A DNA stretch of 64,000 bases from Devosia aurantiaca (GCF_011058215.1 NZ_JAALFG010000001.1:935001-999000); one strand, 5' to 3'. Counted from the first letter of the stretch, positions 24,729 through 34,537 are shown. A program made the numbers and translations. The notes: a model not told the origin generated them from the letters alone.

Positions 24729-26107
24729 GATGGTGCCGTGGCTGCTGCAGGAAGGAAGGAAAGCTTGGTGCCGGTTTCGGGCACCGGCTGGGTGATCGGC
24801 ATGCGCAGGGTGAAGGTCGAGCCCTGGCCCTCGACGCTGCGGACCTCCACCTTGCCGTGGTGGAGCTCCATGATCTGGCTTACAAAGCTGAGGCCGATGC
24901 CGGTGCCGGGAATGCCTTCCGAGGTCCGGGCGCGGAAAAAGCGCCGGAACAACTGTTCCATTTCGTCCGCCGGGATGCCGACGCCCTTGTCGGTGACGCT
25001 GATCAGGATGTCGCTGCCCTGGCGGCGGGCCATGATCACGACGGGCTGGCCATCGGTCGAATATTTTAGGGCGTTGGAAACGAGGTTCTGCACCGCCTGT
25101 TCGATAAGGGTGAGGTCCGCCTCGATCCAGCCGGGCACATTTTCCATGCGCAGCTCGATGCGCTTCTGGTCCTGCTCGGGCTGGCCGTCGATGACATTGC
25201 GCAGGAGCGCCACCGGATCGCAGCCGCGGATGTTGAGGGTGATTTCGCCCTCTTCAAGCCGGGCAGCGTTGAGCGTTGACTCCATGAGCCGGGTGAGGCG
25301 GAGGCAGGCGGCACGGATCTTGTCGGCGCGCTGGACGATTTCGGCGACATCCATCTGCGCACCGCGGCGGATCATGCGCTGGGCGCTGGCATCGATAATG
25401 GCAAGCGGTGTGCGGAACTGGTGCGAGACGACGGAAATGAAGGCGCGATGGAGGCGCGACACCTGCCGCTCGCGTTCGAGGGCGGATTCGGCGCTGACCA
25501 TGTTGCGGTGGTCGCGCACCAGCACTGCGGCCATGAGGAGGCCGGCGGCCATGGTGGCCACCAGGGTGCCGAGCACTTCGAACAGGGTGTGGCGGCGCTC
25601 GTCGCGGGTTTCACGGTCGCGATCGCGCTTGGCAAACATGGCCGCATTGGCGACGTCGCGAAGGTCGGCGGCAAGCGCCTGCGCCTCGCGATGGAGGGCG
25701 CTGATTTCGGCGACGTGGCTGGGCTGGAGGCCGACCATGCGGCCGACTGCGTCGTCGACAATGGTGCGAAATTCGACCAGCTCATCGGCATAGCCGAGGG
25801 CCTCCATCTGCCGATAAGTTTCGCCATCTTCGAGCACGGTGATGCGGCTGCTCAACAGGTCGAGCCGCAACTGTGGTTCGTCGATCGTGGCCTGGCCGCG
25901 GGCAAAGCTCGAAAGGGCATCGGCATAGCGGATGGCTTCATACTGGCCCTGGCTCGAGAGCCAGACCATGTCTTCACTGATATAATGGACGGTGCGGGTT
26001 TCGCTCTGCAACAGGCGGACGCTCGCCGCGATCAACAGGGCGAAAAGGATCCCCATGGCGACCAGCGCCACGAGAAACCGCCTCGTCATCCACGGCCGAA
26101 GGCTCAT
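24725..26107 (-). CDS. Membrane sensor histidine kinase
   Basis: A 460-residue kinase. A membrane helix at about 10-30 and a second at about 178-200 flank a helical periplasmic sensor region. The DHp helix reads FISVVSHQFRTPLAIID with His near residue 232. The ATPase domain has NLVSNALKYS (N box), VTDKGVGIP (G1), FRRFFRARTSEGIPGTGIGLSF (F and G2 boxes). It overlaps the YedY-like gene by 4 bp and the response regulator by 4 bp, so the three are one operon. The periplasmic YedY-like protein may act as its sensor partner, as an inference. Confidence 0.88.
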   Translation of the reverse strand: MSLRPWMTRRFLVALVAMGILFALLIAASVRLLQSETRTVHYISEDMVWLSSQGQYEAIRYADALSSFARGQATIDEPQLRLDLLSSRITVLEDGETYRQMEALGYADELVEFRTIVDDAVGRMVGLQPSHVAEISALHREAQALAADLRDVANAAMFAKRDRDRETRDERRHTLFEVLGTLVATMAAGLLMAAVLVRDHRNMVSAESALERERQVSRLHRAFISVVSHQFRTPLAIIDASAQRMIRRGAQMDVAEIVQRADKIRAACLRLTRLMESTLNAARLEEGEITLNIRGCDPVALLRNVIDGQPEQDQKRIELRMENVPGWIEADLTLIEQAVQNLVSNALKYSTDGQPVVIMARRQGSDILISVTDKGVGIPADEMEQLFRRFFRARTSEGIPGTGIGLSFVSQIMELHHGKVEVRSVEGQGSTFTLRMPITQPVPETGTKLSFLPAAATAPS

Positions 26108-26645
26108 TGGATTTCAAGCGTCCGCAATTGCCAGGCCCAGCGATCGTTATATTCGGGCGCCTGCAGTTCGGGAAAATCGGAGCGTGGATAAACGATCCAG
26201 AGCGGGCCGCGATCGCGTCGGCTCATTTCGGCGCCGTTCATTTCGGAGGCGAGGAGGATGTTGTACTTGCTTACTTCCTCCGCAGGAATAGAGGTCGTGA
26301 AGTCGTTGAGCGCAGTCGCCTTGATGGTCGTCCCTTTTGCGCCGACGCGTTCCATCACGGTCTTCAGCAGCACGCCGCGGAAAGTCTGCGGGCCATCGGT
26401 CCAGGCGGTGGTGGTGACCAGATCGGTGAGGCCGAGCGAGTAAAGCATTTCGCGGTCGAAATCGGCGCCATCGTCGCTGTTGGTGATCTCGACTGCGCCA
26501 GAAACGGTGAGAATGATCGGACCGGTCGGCTCGGGCAGGGGTCGAGCGCCAGAGCCTGGCCGAGGCCGCCTAGAGTGGCGGTGGCAATCAACAGGAGCCG
26601 CGCCAAAGCTTTCCATCCAGCAAACCGCAAAGTGCTCGCAAACAT
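26104..26645 (-). CDS. YedY/SUOX-like oxidoreductase, small secreted form (frame break near 26540)
   Basis: From ATG 26645 a signal peptide (FAGWKALARLLLIATATLGG, ending ALA) leads to LDP. The frame then breaks in CCCC at about 26538-26542; one more C gives LPEPTGPIILTVSGAVEITN and the rest of the domain to 26104, including FRGVLLKTVMERVGAKG, TALNDFTTSIP, RDRGPLWIVYPR and an ending RWAWQLRTLEI. This matches the short molybdopterin-oxidoreductase-like proteins of proteobacteria. The conserved Cys that ligates Mo in true YedY is not evident, so cofactor binding is doubtful. About 180 aa, periplasmic. It heads the kinase/regulator operon. Confidence 0.75.
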
Positions 26646-26967
26646 CGTAAAGCATTCCCCCATGGTCCAGAGCAGGCTGGAGCACGAAAACCATATTGCT
26701 GTGCGGTGTTGCTTAGGTCCAGCGCTTGCGCAACACAAATCCGATCAAAAGTGGTGAATCTGCGCGCAAGGGAGAACTTGGGCAATGCGCTATGCTCCCA
26801 CCCACACAAACGGGTGGCGACGAACAGGATGGGCTGGGGGAAACCGGGGCTTCGTTATCGAAAGGAGCCCAATCATACCCTGCTGCCAAAAAGATTTGTC
26901 GCTTCCCACCTATGGGCTCATCGCGTTCTTTTTTGTCGGGCGTGAAATCGTCGGTTTGAAGACCACG
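26646..26967. other. 322-bp gene-free interval
   Basis: This should contain the promoter of the YedY-like/kinase/regulator operon on the reverse strand and possibly one for the small forward gene. I see no repeat, hairpin or convincing operator. Open frames crossing it lack start signals. Confidence 0.45.
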
Positions 26968-27105
26968 ATGGTCTTGGGATTTGCCATTCTGGCCGCAATG
27001 CTTCCGCTCTCGATCGCCGTTCTGCTGCTGCAGTCCTGGCGCCGAAAGGGAAATTGTTCTCCAACCCCTCAAACGGGTGGGGAAGAGCGCGTTAACGTCC
27101 ATTAA
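26968..27105 (+). CDS. Possible 45-residue membrane peptide
   Basis: ATG 26968 opens a peptide with one strong membrane helix (VLGFAILAAMLPLSIAVLLL) followed by a polar tail. A strong forward-strand terminator stands 50 bp downstream at 27156-27186 with nothing else to terminate, which supports a transcript here. No clear ribosome site and no known family. Confidence 0.4.
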   Translation: MVLGFAILAAMLPLSIAVLLLQSWRRKGNCSPTPQTGGEERVNVH

Positions 27106-27155
27106 GGAAGGGTTATCAGCGCCGTTTTGCCACGGCGCCCTGACCTCCAGAACTT

Positions 27156-27186
27156 GCCGCCCGTGCTTCTGCCGGGCGGCTTTTTT
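27156..27186 (+). terminator. Rho-independent terminator
   Basis: GCCGCCCG (27156-27163) pairs with CGGGCGGC (27173-27180), followed by six T (27181-27186). Strong and forward-directed; it separates the small membrane frame from the sugar dehydrogenase gene. Confidence 0.85.
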
Positions 27187-27312
27187 GTCGTTGCATCACC
27201 GTCGTCACAGCTTTGCAAAGTGCTGAAACCATTGTCGCCGAGAGCCGTTCGCTGAGGAGAAGCGCGTCTTCGGGCGGCACTGTTATTTTTATAAAACTGT
27301 TAGGATGAGCAG

Positions 27313-29229
27313 ATGGCACATGTCACGAGGACCGGGCTCTTGGCGGGCGTTGCCGCCGCGTCCCTGTTGCTGGCGATCCCCGCAAGCTTTGCGCAGGAAA
27401 CGCCGGTCGAGATCGAGCGCGGGCAGAACGATCTGTTTTCGTCGCGTGTTTTGACGACGGCTCTGAGCAATCCCTGGGCCATGCGCTGGGGTCCGGATGG
27501 CCAGATTTGGCTGACCGAGCGCACAAGCGGGGAAGTTACCAAGGTCGACCCCGAGACCGGCGCGCAGCAGGTGATCCTGACGCTCGATGACGTTTATACC
27601 GGCCCGCAGCATGAGGGCCTTCTGGGCATGGCGCTGCATCCTGAGATCGGCCAAGGCACCGGCAACGACTTCGTCTACATTGGCTATACGATCAATATCG
27701 GCACCGAAACCGAGCCCGACGCTTCAGCGCAAATCGTGCGCTATACCTATGACGAAGCGACCGGCCAGCTCGGCTCGCCCGAAATCCTGATCGAGGGTCT
27801 GCCGGGCGGCAATGACCACAATGCCGGGCGTGTTGTCATCGGCCCGGATATGAAGCTTTATTATTCGATCGGCGAGCAGGGCGCCAATTTCGGCCGCAAC
27901 TTCCGCCTGCCAAACCTCGCGCAGGCCTTGCCGACAGCGGAAGAGGTTGCCGCGGAAGACTGGCACACCTATGCCGGCAAGATCCTGCGGCTCGAGCTCG
28001 ACGGCTCGATCCCGGAAGACAATCCTGAGATCGATGGCGTCAAGAGCCACATCTTCAGCTACGGCCACCGCAATCCGCAGGGCCTCTCGTTCGGCTCGAA
28101 CGGCATACTTTATGAAGCCGAGCATGGCCCATCGAGCGATGACGAACTCAACATCATCCAGCCCGGCGGCAATTACGGCTGGCCGCTGGTCGCCGGCTAT
28201 ATCGACGACATGGGCTATTCCTACATCAACTGGAGCGAGGCGCCCGAAGGCGTCGAGCGTGCCACGACGCCGCCACCGGAAGGCGTGCCGGTAACGCAGG
28301 AATCCGAGTTCGAAGGCGAAATGATCGATCCACTGGCGACCTATTTCACCGTCGCCAGCGACTTCCCGTTCGACCAGCAATGCGGCTTCATCTGCAACCC
28401 TACGGTGGCGCCGTCCTCGGTTCTTTACTATGGGGGCGATGCGATCCCCGAATGGCAGAACTCGATCCTGCTGCCCACGCTCAAGCATGGCGTGCTCTAT
28501 GTTCAGCCGCTGAGCGAAGACGGTACCGAGGCCGATGGCCTGCCCGTCGCCTGGCTCGGCACGCAGAACCGCTACCGCGATGTGCTGATCTCGGAAGACG
28601 GCAAGACCGTTTACCTTGCGACCGACGCCTTCGGCTCGGTGTCGCAGCTTTACGGCACGGATCTCACCACCAGCGTTCTGCACAATCCCGGTGCGATCCT
28701 CAAGTTCACCTATGGTGGCGAGGAAGGAAGCTCGTTGGCGGTTGCGGGTGAAGGCAACGAGGCTCAGGCAGGCGGTACCAGCGAGAGCGCGGGCGGTCCG
28801 GCAGAATGGGAAAACCCGGCGAACCAGGGCGCGACCCCTGGCACGGACGCTCCGGCGGCAACGGAAGCCCCGGCCGCAAGCGATGCGCCGGCTGCCGACA
28901 CGCCGGTCAGCGAAGCGCCGGCGGCTGCGGGCGGCGAAGCTGATCTTGCAACGCTGGTTGCGGCCGGCCAGCCCAAGTTCGTCGCATCCTGCTCGGGCTG
29001 CCATGGCGTCAATGGCCAGGGTGGCGCGGGTGCCGTGCTCGCCAACAATCCCAACCTGGCCGATGCCAGCCATGTCGCCTCGACTATCATCCATGGCCTT
29101 GGCTATATGCCGCCGGTCGGTGCCGACATGAGCGACGAGGAAGTTGCCGAAATCGGCACCTATATCCGCAACTCCTGGGGAAATGACTATGGCGTGCTGA
29201 CGGTGGAAGAAGCCGCGGCCGAGCGCTGA
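27313..29229 (+). CDS. PQQ-dependent aldose sugar dehydrogenase with fused cytochrome c domain
   Basis: A 638-residue exported enzyme. A signal peptide (about 1-27, ending SFAQ) leads to a six-bladed beta-propeller like YliI/Asd soluble glucose dehydrogenases (about 35-460), with NPWAMRWGPDGQIWLTER, GGNDHNAGRVVIGPD, GHRNPQGLSF and PGGNYGWPLV. An Ala/Pro/Glu-rich linker (about 475-545) joins a class I cytochrome c domain with Cys560-x-x-Cys563-His564 (SCSGCHG) and an axial Met candidate in LGYMPPVGADMSDEE. Sugar oxidation could thus pass electrons directly to the respiratory chain in the periplasm. PQQ binding is inferred from the family. It is a single gene bounded by terminators. Confidence 0.87.
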   Translation: MAHVTRTGLLAGVAAASLLLAIPASFAQETPVEIERGQNDLFSSRVLTTALSNPWAMRWGPDGQIWLTERTSGEVTKVDPETGAQQVILTLDDVYTGPQHEGLLGMALHPEIGQGTGNDFVYIGYTINIGTETEPDASAQIVRYTYDEATGQLGSPEILIEGLPGGNDHNAGRVVIGPDMKLYYSIGEQGANFGRNFRLPNLAQALPTAEEVAAEDWHTYAGKILRLELDGSIPEDNPEIDGVKSHIFSYGHRNPQGLSFGSNGILYEAEHGPSSDDELNIIQPGGNYGWPLVAGYIDDMGYSYINWSEAPEGVERATTPPPEGVPVTQESEFEGEMIDPLATYFTVASDFPFDQQCGFICNPTVAPSSVLYYGGDAIPEWQNSILLPTLKHGVLYVQPLSEDGTEADGLPVAWLGTQNRYRDVLISEDGKTVYLATDAFGSVSQLYGTDLTTSVLHNPGAILKFTYGGEEGSSLAVAGEGNEAQAGGTSESAGGPAEWENPANQGATPGTDAPAATEAPAASDAPAADTPVSEAPAAAGGEADLATLVAAGQPKFVASCSGCHGVNGQGGAGAVLANNPNLADASHVASTIIHGLGYMPPVGADMSDEEVAEIGTYIRNSWGNDYGVLTVEEAAAER

Positions 29230-29251
29230 GCTTGGACACTTAAAGAAAAGA

Positions 29252-29277
29252 GGCGGCCCGCGGGCCGCCGCCTTTTT
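29252..29277 (+). terminator. Rho-independent terminator after the sugar dehydrogenase
   Basis: GGCGGCCCG/CGGGCCGCC at 29252-29269 forms a GC-rich palindrome flanked by A-rich sequence upstream and TTTTT at 29273-29277, four bases before the convergent kinase stop. Confidence 0.8.
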
Positions 29278-29281
29278 CGGT

Positions 29282-30723
29282 CTAGCGCAGGTCTTCGACC
29301 GGCAGGGCAATGCGACAGATTACGCCTTCGGGCGCGTATTCGATCTCCGCGCCGCCGCTCGGCGTATATTGCAGGCTGCGGGCAATGACGTTCTGACCAA
29401 AGCCCTTGCGGGTCGGCACGGCAACTGTCGGACCGCCGGACTCACGCCATTCGATGCGGAAGGTTTCGTTGTCGACGCCGGTCGTGCGCACATCGATGCG
29501 GCCGTCGCGGGTCGAAAGCGACCCGTATTTGGCAGCGTTGGTGGCAAGCTCGTGAATGACGAGGCCGAGGGCGATGGCCGCGCGCGGCGCAATATTGCGC
29601 TCCAAGCCTTCGATACGGATGCGTCCGATGCCGCCACCATGAGGGGCAAGCTCGGCCTGCACCACATCGGCAATGGTGAGGTCGGTCCAGGAATTGTCGG
29701 CGAGGAGATTATGCGTTGCCGCAAGCGCCTGGATGCGACCGGTAAAGGCCTTCTGGAAGCCTTCGAGCGTATCTTCGTGGTGAAGGGTGCGGCCAGCGAT
29801 CGAAAGCACGAGGGCCAGCGTGTTCTTCACGCGGTGATCGAGTTCGCGCATCAAAAGCAATTGCTGCCGTTCGGCGGCCTTGCGCTGGCTCATGTCGACC
29901 ATGGTGATGACGCAGCCGCTGACAGCGTCTTCACCGACCTGCAGCGGCGCGGCGGAAATCTGGTAGTCCTTGACGCGGGGCGCATTGGGCGCGTGTGCCT
30001 CGATGCCCTGCACGGCAGAACCGTCGATCGCCATCTGGACGATATCGGCGGCTTGCACCATGCCCGTGGCGCCGGGAAAGGTCAGGGGCACGATATCTTC
30101 GAATTTGCGGCCGACCGGATCGCCGGCATAAAGATTTTGCGCAGCGAGGTTGCCATGGGTGATGACGCCGTTGCGGTCGCAGACCAGCACGGCCTCGTTG
30201 GCTGAGGCAATCACGGCGCGGGCGGCGCGCTCGCTTTGCAGCGCCAGTTCCGCCTGGACCCGCTCGGTGACATCGGTGAAGGTCACGGCATAGCCGGCCG
30301 TGGTGCCAAGGCGCATAGGCTTGGCGGAAACCAGGTAATGGTTGTCGCGGCCATGGTGGCTGAGCGCGATCTCGACGCTGTTTTCGCCGCGCGAAAAACG
30401 CTTTCGATCGAACCGGCAACCGATGGCGCGATGACGTCGCCGAAGCGCAGGCCTTGCAGGGAATTGAGAGGAGAGCCGAGCGTCGCCGCCAAGTTGGCGT
30501 TGACGTAAAGAATGTGTCCGCGGTCGTCGACCGCTGCGGCACCGACATCCATCGCTTCCATGAAGGCGCGATAGGATTGGCCCTCACCCTCGATGGTGAA
30601 GATTTCTGCAGCGTCCGGCGTCTCGATCACGAGGGCGTCGACCTGGCCATCGCGAATGGCGGCAAGCGTCTGCTCGGCTTCTTCAAGCCGCAGGCGCAGT
30701 TCGGCAATGTCGTCGGGCGTCAT
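29282..30723 (-). CDS. HWE-family sensor histidine kinase of the kai operon (frame break near 30391)
   Basis: The repaired protein is about 480 aa without membrane helices. A short coiled coil (1-35) is followed by PAS 1 ([21 protein letters not shown] onward) and PAS 2 ([20 protein letters not shown]). The HWE core has His about 297 in [13 protein letters not shown] and an N box [16 protein letters not shown], then WRESGGP. The frame breaks at about 30388-30396; one added base joins VFRAA to [20 protein letters not shown]. It starts inside the kaiB stop (4-bp overlap). A cytoplasmic kinase encoded with KaiB and KaiC is the expected output partner of proteobacterial Kai modules. Confidence 0.85.
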
Positions 30724-31010
30724 TCGCCCTGCACCTTGAGGCTTACCAGAACTTTTTCGACATCGGAGAGATCGCCGATGATGCGGCGGATCGGAACCGG
30801 CAGCGAGCGCACCAAGGTCGGGATGGCGACGATCGAATGCTCCTTGGCCAGTTTTGGGTTCTCGCGCAGATCGATCACCTCGATCTCGTACTGCCCCGGC
30901 ATATGCTCCTCGGTGATCTTCTTGAGGTTGGCGATTGCGGTCAGGGATTTGGGCGTTTGTCCCGCAACATAAAGGGTCAGCTTGCGAGCATTGGAGCTTT
31001 CGGTGGTCAT
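30720..31010 (-). CDS. kaiB: KaiB-family circadian clock-like protein
   Basis: A 96-residue thioredoxin-like protein. [20 protein letters not shown] and [21 protein letters not shown], then [19 protein letters not shown], are diagnostic of KaiB. KaiB binds the KaiC hexamer and in cyanobacteria changes fold. It lies 23 bp after kaiC and overlaps the kinase gene by 4 bp. No kaiA is visible, as expected for proteobacterial Kai modules, so an hourglass or stress-timing role is more likely than a full oscillator. Confidence 0.92.
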   Translation of the reverse strand: MTTESSNARKLTLYVAGQTPKSLTAIANLKKITEEHMPGQYEIEVIDLRENPKLAKEHSIVAIPTLVRSLPVPIRRIIGDLSDVEKVLVSLKVQGE

Positions 31011-31033
31011 GATCTTGTCTCTAGGGGTCGAGC

Positions 31034-32712
31034 TCAGGCGCGTCGGCTTGCTTCCATCTCTGCCCGGTCGGTGTCGGCTTGCTTCTGATACGCTGCTTCT
31101 CGTCCAAGAACAGTCTGCAATTCCGCCGCATCGGCTTCGAGTTCGGCGGTCAGCGCCTCGATCTGCGCCTGCGCCTTGCGGCGGCGCGTTTCGATCTGCA
31201 GGCGTAAACGCTCGACCTGCCCAAGACGCTCCGCTTCCTCGCGTCGCATGCGTGCTTCTTCGCTGCGGCGCGCCGAGCCGGTGAGGGCGCCGTTTTCGCC
31301 CAGATGCGGCGGCAGCAGCGTAATGCCGTCCTTGCTCATGATGAATTCGCGGACCTGATTGGAATGGGCCATGCCGCGGGCCTTGAGCAGGTAAAGTTCG
31401 CGATTGAATTCGCCGTTGATCTCGCGATTGAGCATCAGCACCCAGGCGTCCATAAGCGAGGAAAGGCCGACATCGGTTTCCACATTGCCCGTCTGGCTAT
31501 GCGTCAGATGGGTGAAGACGGCCGTAATGCCGCGGCTCTTGAGGAAATCGACCATGCGCAGCAGCATGGACTGCACTTCGAGCCGGTCACCGCTTTCCAT
31601 GAATGCCGAGATCGGGTCGAGCACGACGAGCTGGGGTCGAAGCGCTGGATCTCGCGGATCATGACCGCAAGATGCATTTCGAGGCTATAGAAGGTGGGCC
31701 GCGCCGCGACATGGCGAACGAGCTTTTGCTTGAGCATCGGCGCCAGATCGATGCCGATGGAGCGCATGTTGCGCACAGTCTGTCCCTCGGATTCCTCGAA
31801 GGAAAAGTAGATCGATCGTTCGCCGCGTTCGGCCGAAGCACCAATGAAGCTTGCCGCGAGCGAGGACTTGCCGGAGCCGGCAACTCCCGAAACCAGGATC
31901 GAGGAGCCGCGGTGGAAGCCGCCCTTCGACAGCATGGCATCAAGATCGGGCACACCCGAAGCGATATGCTCGTCAAAGACCAGGTGATCGAGGCCGAGCG
32001 AAGACACCGGCAGCACCGAAAAGCCGTCTTCGTCGATCAGGAACGGGTATTCGTTGGTGCCATGCGCGGTGCCGCGATATTTGACGATGCGCATGCGGCG
32101 GGTGGAAATCTGGTTTTCGGCACGGTGATCGAGGAGGATCACGCAGTCCGAGACATATTCTTCGAGGCCCTGACGAGTCAGCGTGCCATCGCCACGCTCG
32201 GCGGTGATGACCGTGGTCATGCCCCGGTCTTTGAGCCAATCGAAGAGGCGGCGGATTTCGGCGCGCAGGATGGCTGGGTTGGAAAAGGCCGAGAACAGGC
32301 TCTCGATGGTGTCGAGGACGACGCGTTTGGCGCCGATGCTGTCGATGGCGAGCTCAAGGCGAAGAAACAGGCCCTCAAGATCGTAGTCGCCGATTTCGGC
32401 GAGTTCGTTGGGGTCGATCTCGATATGCTCGAAGCTGAGCTTGTCGGCGGCAACAAGTGCCTCGACGTCGAAGCCGAGCGAGGCGACATTGGCAGCAATG
32501 TCGCTGGGGCGCTCTTCGAAGGTGACGAAAACGCCGGGCTCGCCAAGGTCGCGCGCACCATGGATCAGAAACGTCGTGGCAAAAAGCGTCTTGCCGCAAC
32601 CGGCCGAGCCGCAGACCAGGGTGGGCCGGCCGGTCGGCAGGCCGCCAAGGGTGAGATCGTCGAAACCGGAAATGCCGGTGAGGGATTTGGAGATACCGGT
32701 AGGCTGGACCAT
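31034..32712 (-). CDS. kaiC: KaiC-like ATPase with C-terminal coiled coil (frame break near 31634)
   Basis: Two RecA-like KaiC domains. CI has Walker A GSAGCGKT at 35-42 and catalytic glutamates in [12 protein letters not shown] has [15 protein letters not shown] and [10 protein letters not shown]. The frame breaks in GGGG at about 31632-31635 (CCCC on the coding strand); one more C turns RFDPSS into [17 protein letters not shown], the Walker B region, and continues to the end. Residues after about 480 form a charged coiled coil, beyond the usual KaiC end. About 559 aa. It is first in an operon with kaiB and the kinase. Autokinase activity is likely by family but phosphosites are not assignable with certainty. 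Confidence 0.9.
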
Positions 32713-32769
32713 GCTTGGCTCTTGATGAGGATCAACTATCCCTAGGGCAGAACCAGTGTTCTCGCCAGC

Positions 32770-33384
32770 CTAAAGCGTGTGGGCGCTGGCTGGAGGGACA
32801 AAGCCCTTGCGGGCCTCGGCGGCCCGGGCGTGGATGACGCAGCCTTGGGCATGATCATTGACGAGGCCCATGGCTTGCATGAATGCAAAGACGGTTGTCG
32901 GGCCGACAAAGCGCCAACCCCGCTTCTTGAGCGCCTTCGACAGAGCTTCGGACTCCGGCGATGTCGACCGGCTCTGTGGCGGAGCTGTTTCCTTGGCTTC
33001 GTAGCGCCAGACAAAGGCGGCGAGGGATCCCGCTTCGGCGATCAGCTCCTGGGCGCGTGCGGCATTGTTGATCACCGCTTCGATCTTGCCGCGATGGCGA
33101 ACAATGCCGGCGTCCTGGAGGAGGCGATCGACATCGGCCTCGGTAAAGGCTGCGACCCTGGCGATCTCGAAATTGGCAAAACCGGCTCGGAACGCGTCGC
33201 GCTTGTTGAGGATCGTGCGCCAGCTGAGGCCGGACTGAAAGGCTTCAAGGCTGAGCTTTTCAAAAAGCCTGCGATCGTCGGAAACCGGAAAGCCCCATTC
33301 GTGGTCGTGATAGGGCACGAATTCCGGCGCCCCAGCGCACCAGGCGCAGCGGGGCTTTCCATCGGGTCCTTCGATCGTGCTCAT
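32770..33384 (-). CDS. tag: DNA-3-methyladenine glycosylase I
   Basis: A 204-residue Tag protein. CAWCAG and YHDHEWGFPVSDDRRLFEKL at the N-terminus, SGLSWRTILNKRDAFRAGF in the core and NDHAQGCVIH at the C-terminus supply the Cys/His zinc ligands and conserved base-pocket residues. It removes 3-methyladenine from alkylated DNA in the cytoplasm. ATG 33384 is chosen because GAAGGAGAGG lies just upstream; an in-frame start 60 bases earlier lacks one. It is monocistronic, divergent from the AraC regulator. Confidence 0.93.
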   Translation of the reverse strand: MSTIEGPDGKPRCAWCAGAPEFVPYHDHEWGFPVSDDRRLFEKLSLEAFQSGLSWRTILNKRDAFRAGFANFEIARVAAFTEADVDRLLQDAGIVRHRGKIEAVINNAARAQELIAEAGSLAAFVWRYEAKETAPPQSRSTSPESEALSKALKKRGWRFVGPTTVFAFMQAMGLVNDHAQGCVIHARAAEARKGFVPPASAHTL

Positions 33385-33527
33385 CTCGCCTCTCCTTCGC
33401 AAAAGTCCGTTATGGACGGCAGCTTTGACATAGGCTGTCAGCACAAAAAAGAGATCCGCCGCTTCGGCTTTTCACCCTGGTCGGTGCGGGTGTAAGCTTT
33501 GCCCGATCGTCCGTTCGGGAGAACCAC

Positions 33528-34436
33528 ATGTCCGCAGCGCTTCTGGACGCCGTTTCCGCCTTTGTCGCGTCCCAAGGCGGCGGCGAGGGCTATTTCCCGA
33601 TGCCGATGGCCGGCGTTCACGTCCTGCGCTCCTTCCATGAGGTCGAGGCCAATCACGCACTTTACCGGCCCTCCCTCTGTGTCGTCGTGCAGGGCGGCAA
33701 GCAGTTTCTTTATGGCGACCAGCAGCTCGATTATGGGACTATGCAGGCGCTGGTGGTCAGCATGGACATGCCGGCCACCGGCCGCATCGTTGCGGCAAGC
33801 GCCGACGAGCCCTTCATCGGCGTCACCATAGATTTCGACCCGGCCGTGCTGCGCGATGTGCTCGAACATCTCGACACCCCGCCGGCCCTGCCCGCGGGCG
33901 AGGCGCCTGCGATGTTCGTCGAGGATATCTCGACGGCCTTGGCCGAAACAATCGCTCGGCTGGTGCGGTTGGCGGAGACGCCGCAGGCGATCCCGGTGCT
34001 GTATCCGGCGATCCAGCGCGAGATCTATTTCTGGCTGCTGACCGGGCCGCATGGCCGCGAAATCTGCCGGCTGGCCTTGCCCGAAACCCATCTCACGCGC
34101 ATTGCCAAGGCCATCAAGATGCTGCGCGAGCAGTATAGCAAGGCGTTGCCGGTCGAGCTTCTGGCGTCGGCGGCGGGAATGAGCAATTCCTCGTTCCATC
34201 AGCATTTCAAGGCACTGACCTCGATGACGCCGCTGCAATACCAAAAGCAGCTGCGGCTGCTCGAGGCCCGGCGGCTGATGATGTCGGATGCGTTTACTGT
34301 GTCCGATGCCGCCTATCGCGTCGGCTATGAAAGCGTATCCCAGTTCAGCCGCGAATATTCGCGCGCCTTCGGGACGGCGCCCAAGCGCGACAGCACCAAG
34401 CTGCGCGCCTGGAGCCCGGAGCCGATGCTGGCCTGA
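33528..34436 (+). CDS. AraC-family transcriptional regulator
   Basis: A 302-residue regulator. The N-terminal cupin-like AraC_N domain (about 20-165; RPSLCVVVQGGKQFLYGDQQ) binds an unknown effector. The C-terminal HTH_18 spans about 195-290, with LPVELLASAAGMSNSSFHQHFKAL and the second helix-turn-helix VSDAAYRVGYESVSQFSREY then FGTAPKRD. This type (often with an adjacent short-chain dehydrogenase) usually activates the neighbouring gene, here the SDR at 34538. ATG 33528 is the start. Confidence 0.9.
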   Translation: MSAALLDAVSAFVASQGGGEGYFPMPMAGVHVLRSFHEVEANHALYRPSLCVVVQGGKQFLYGDQQLDYGTMQALVVSMDMPATGRIVAASADEPFIGVTIDFDPAVLRDVLEHLDTPPALPAGEAPAMFVEDISTALAETIARLVRLAETPQAIPVLYPAIQREIYFWLLTGPHGREICRLALPETHLTRIAKAIKMLREQYSKALPVELLASAAGMSNSSFHQHFKALTSMTPLQYQKQLRLLEARRLMMSDAFTVSDAAYRVGYESVSQFSREYSRAFGTAPKRDSTKLRAWSPEPMLA

Positions 34437-34537
34437 GCATCTGCTTTGGAGGATTAGGCAAGTTTTGCGCCGCTTCTGGCATGGCCGTTTGGAGGCCTCG
34501 GCCGCATCTTGCTGTCACCAACAGCAAGGATACGACC

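Noticed and set aside
23649..25793. A 714-residue forward open frame across the response regulator and kinase
   Set aside because: It is the complement of two well-defined two-component genes on the reverse strand and shows no domain of its own.
27091..27104. CtrA-like site TTAACGTCCATTAA
   Set aside because: The spacer is 6 bases rather than the 7 of the CtrA consensus, and there is no cell-cycle gene or promoter clearly positioned downstream.
27724..29310. A 528-residue reverse open frame opposite the sugar dehydrogenase
   Set aside because: Shadow frame; the forward gene has a signal peptide, propeller motifs and a heme site.
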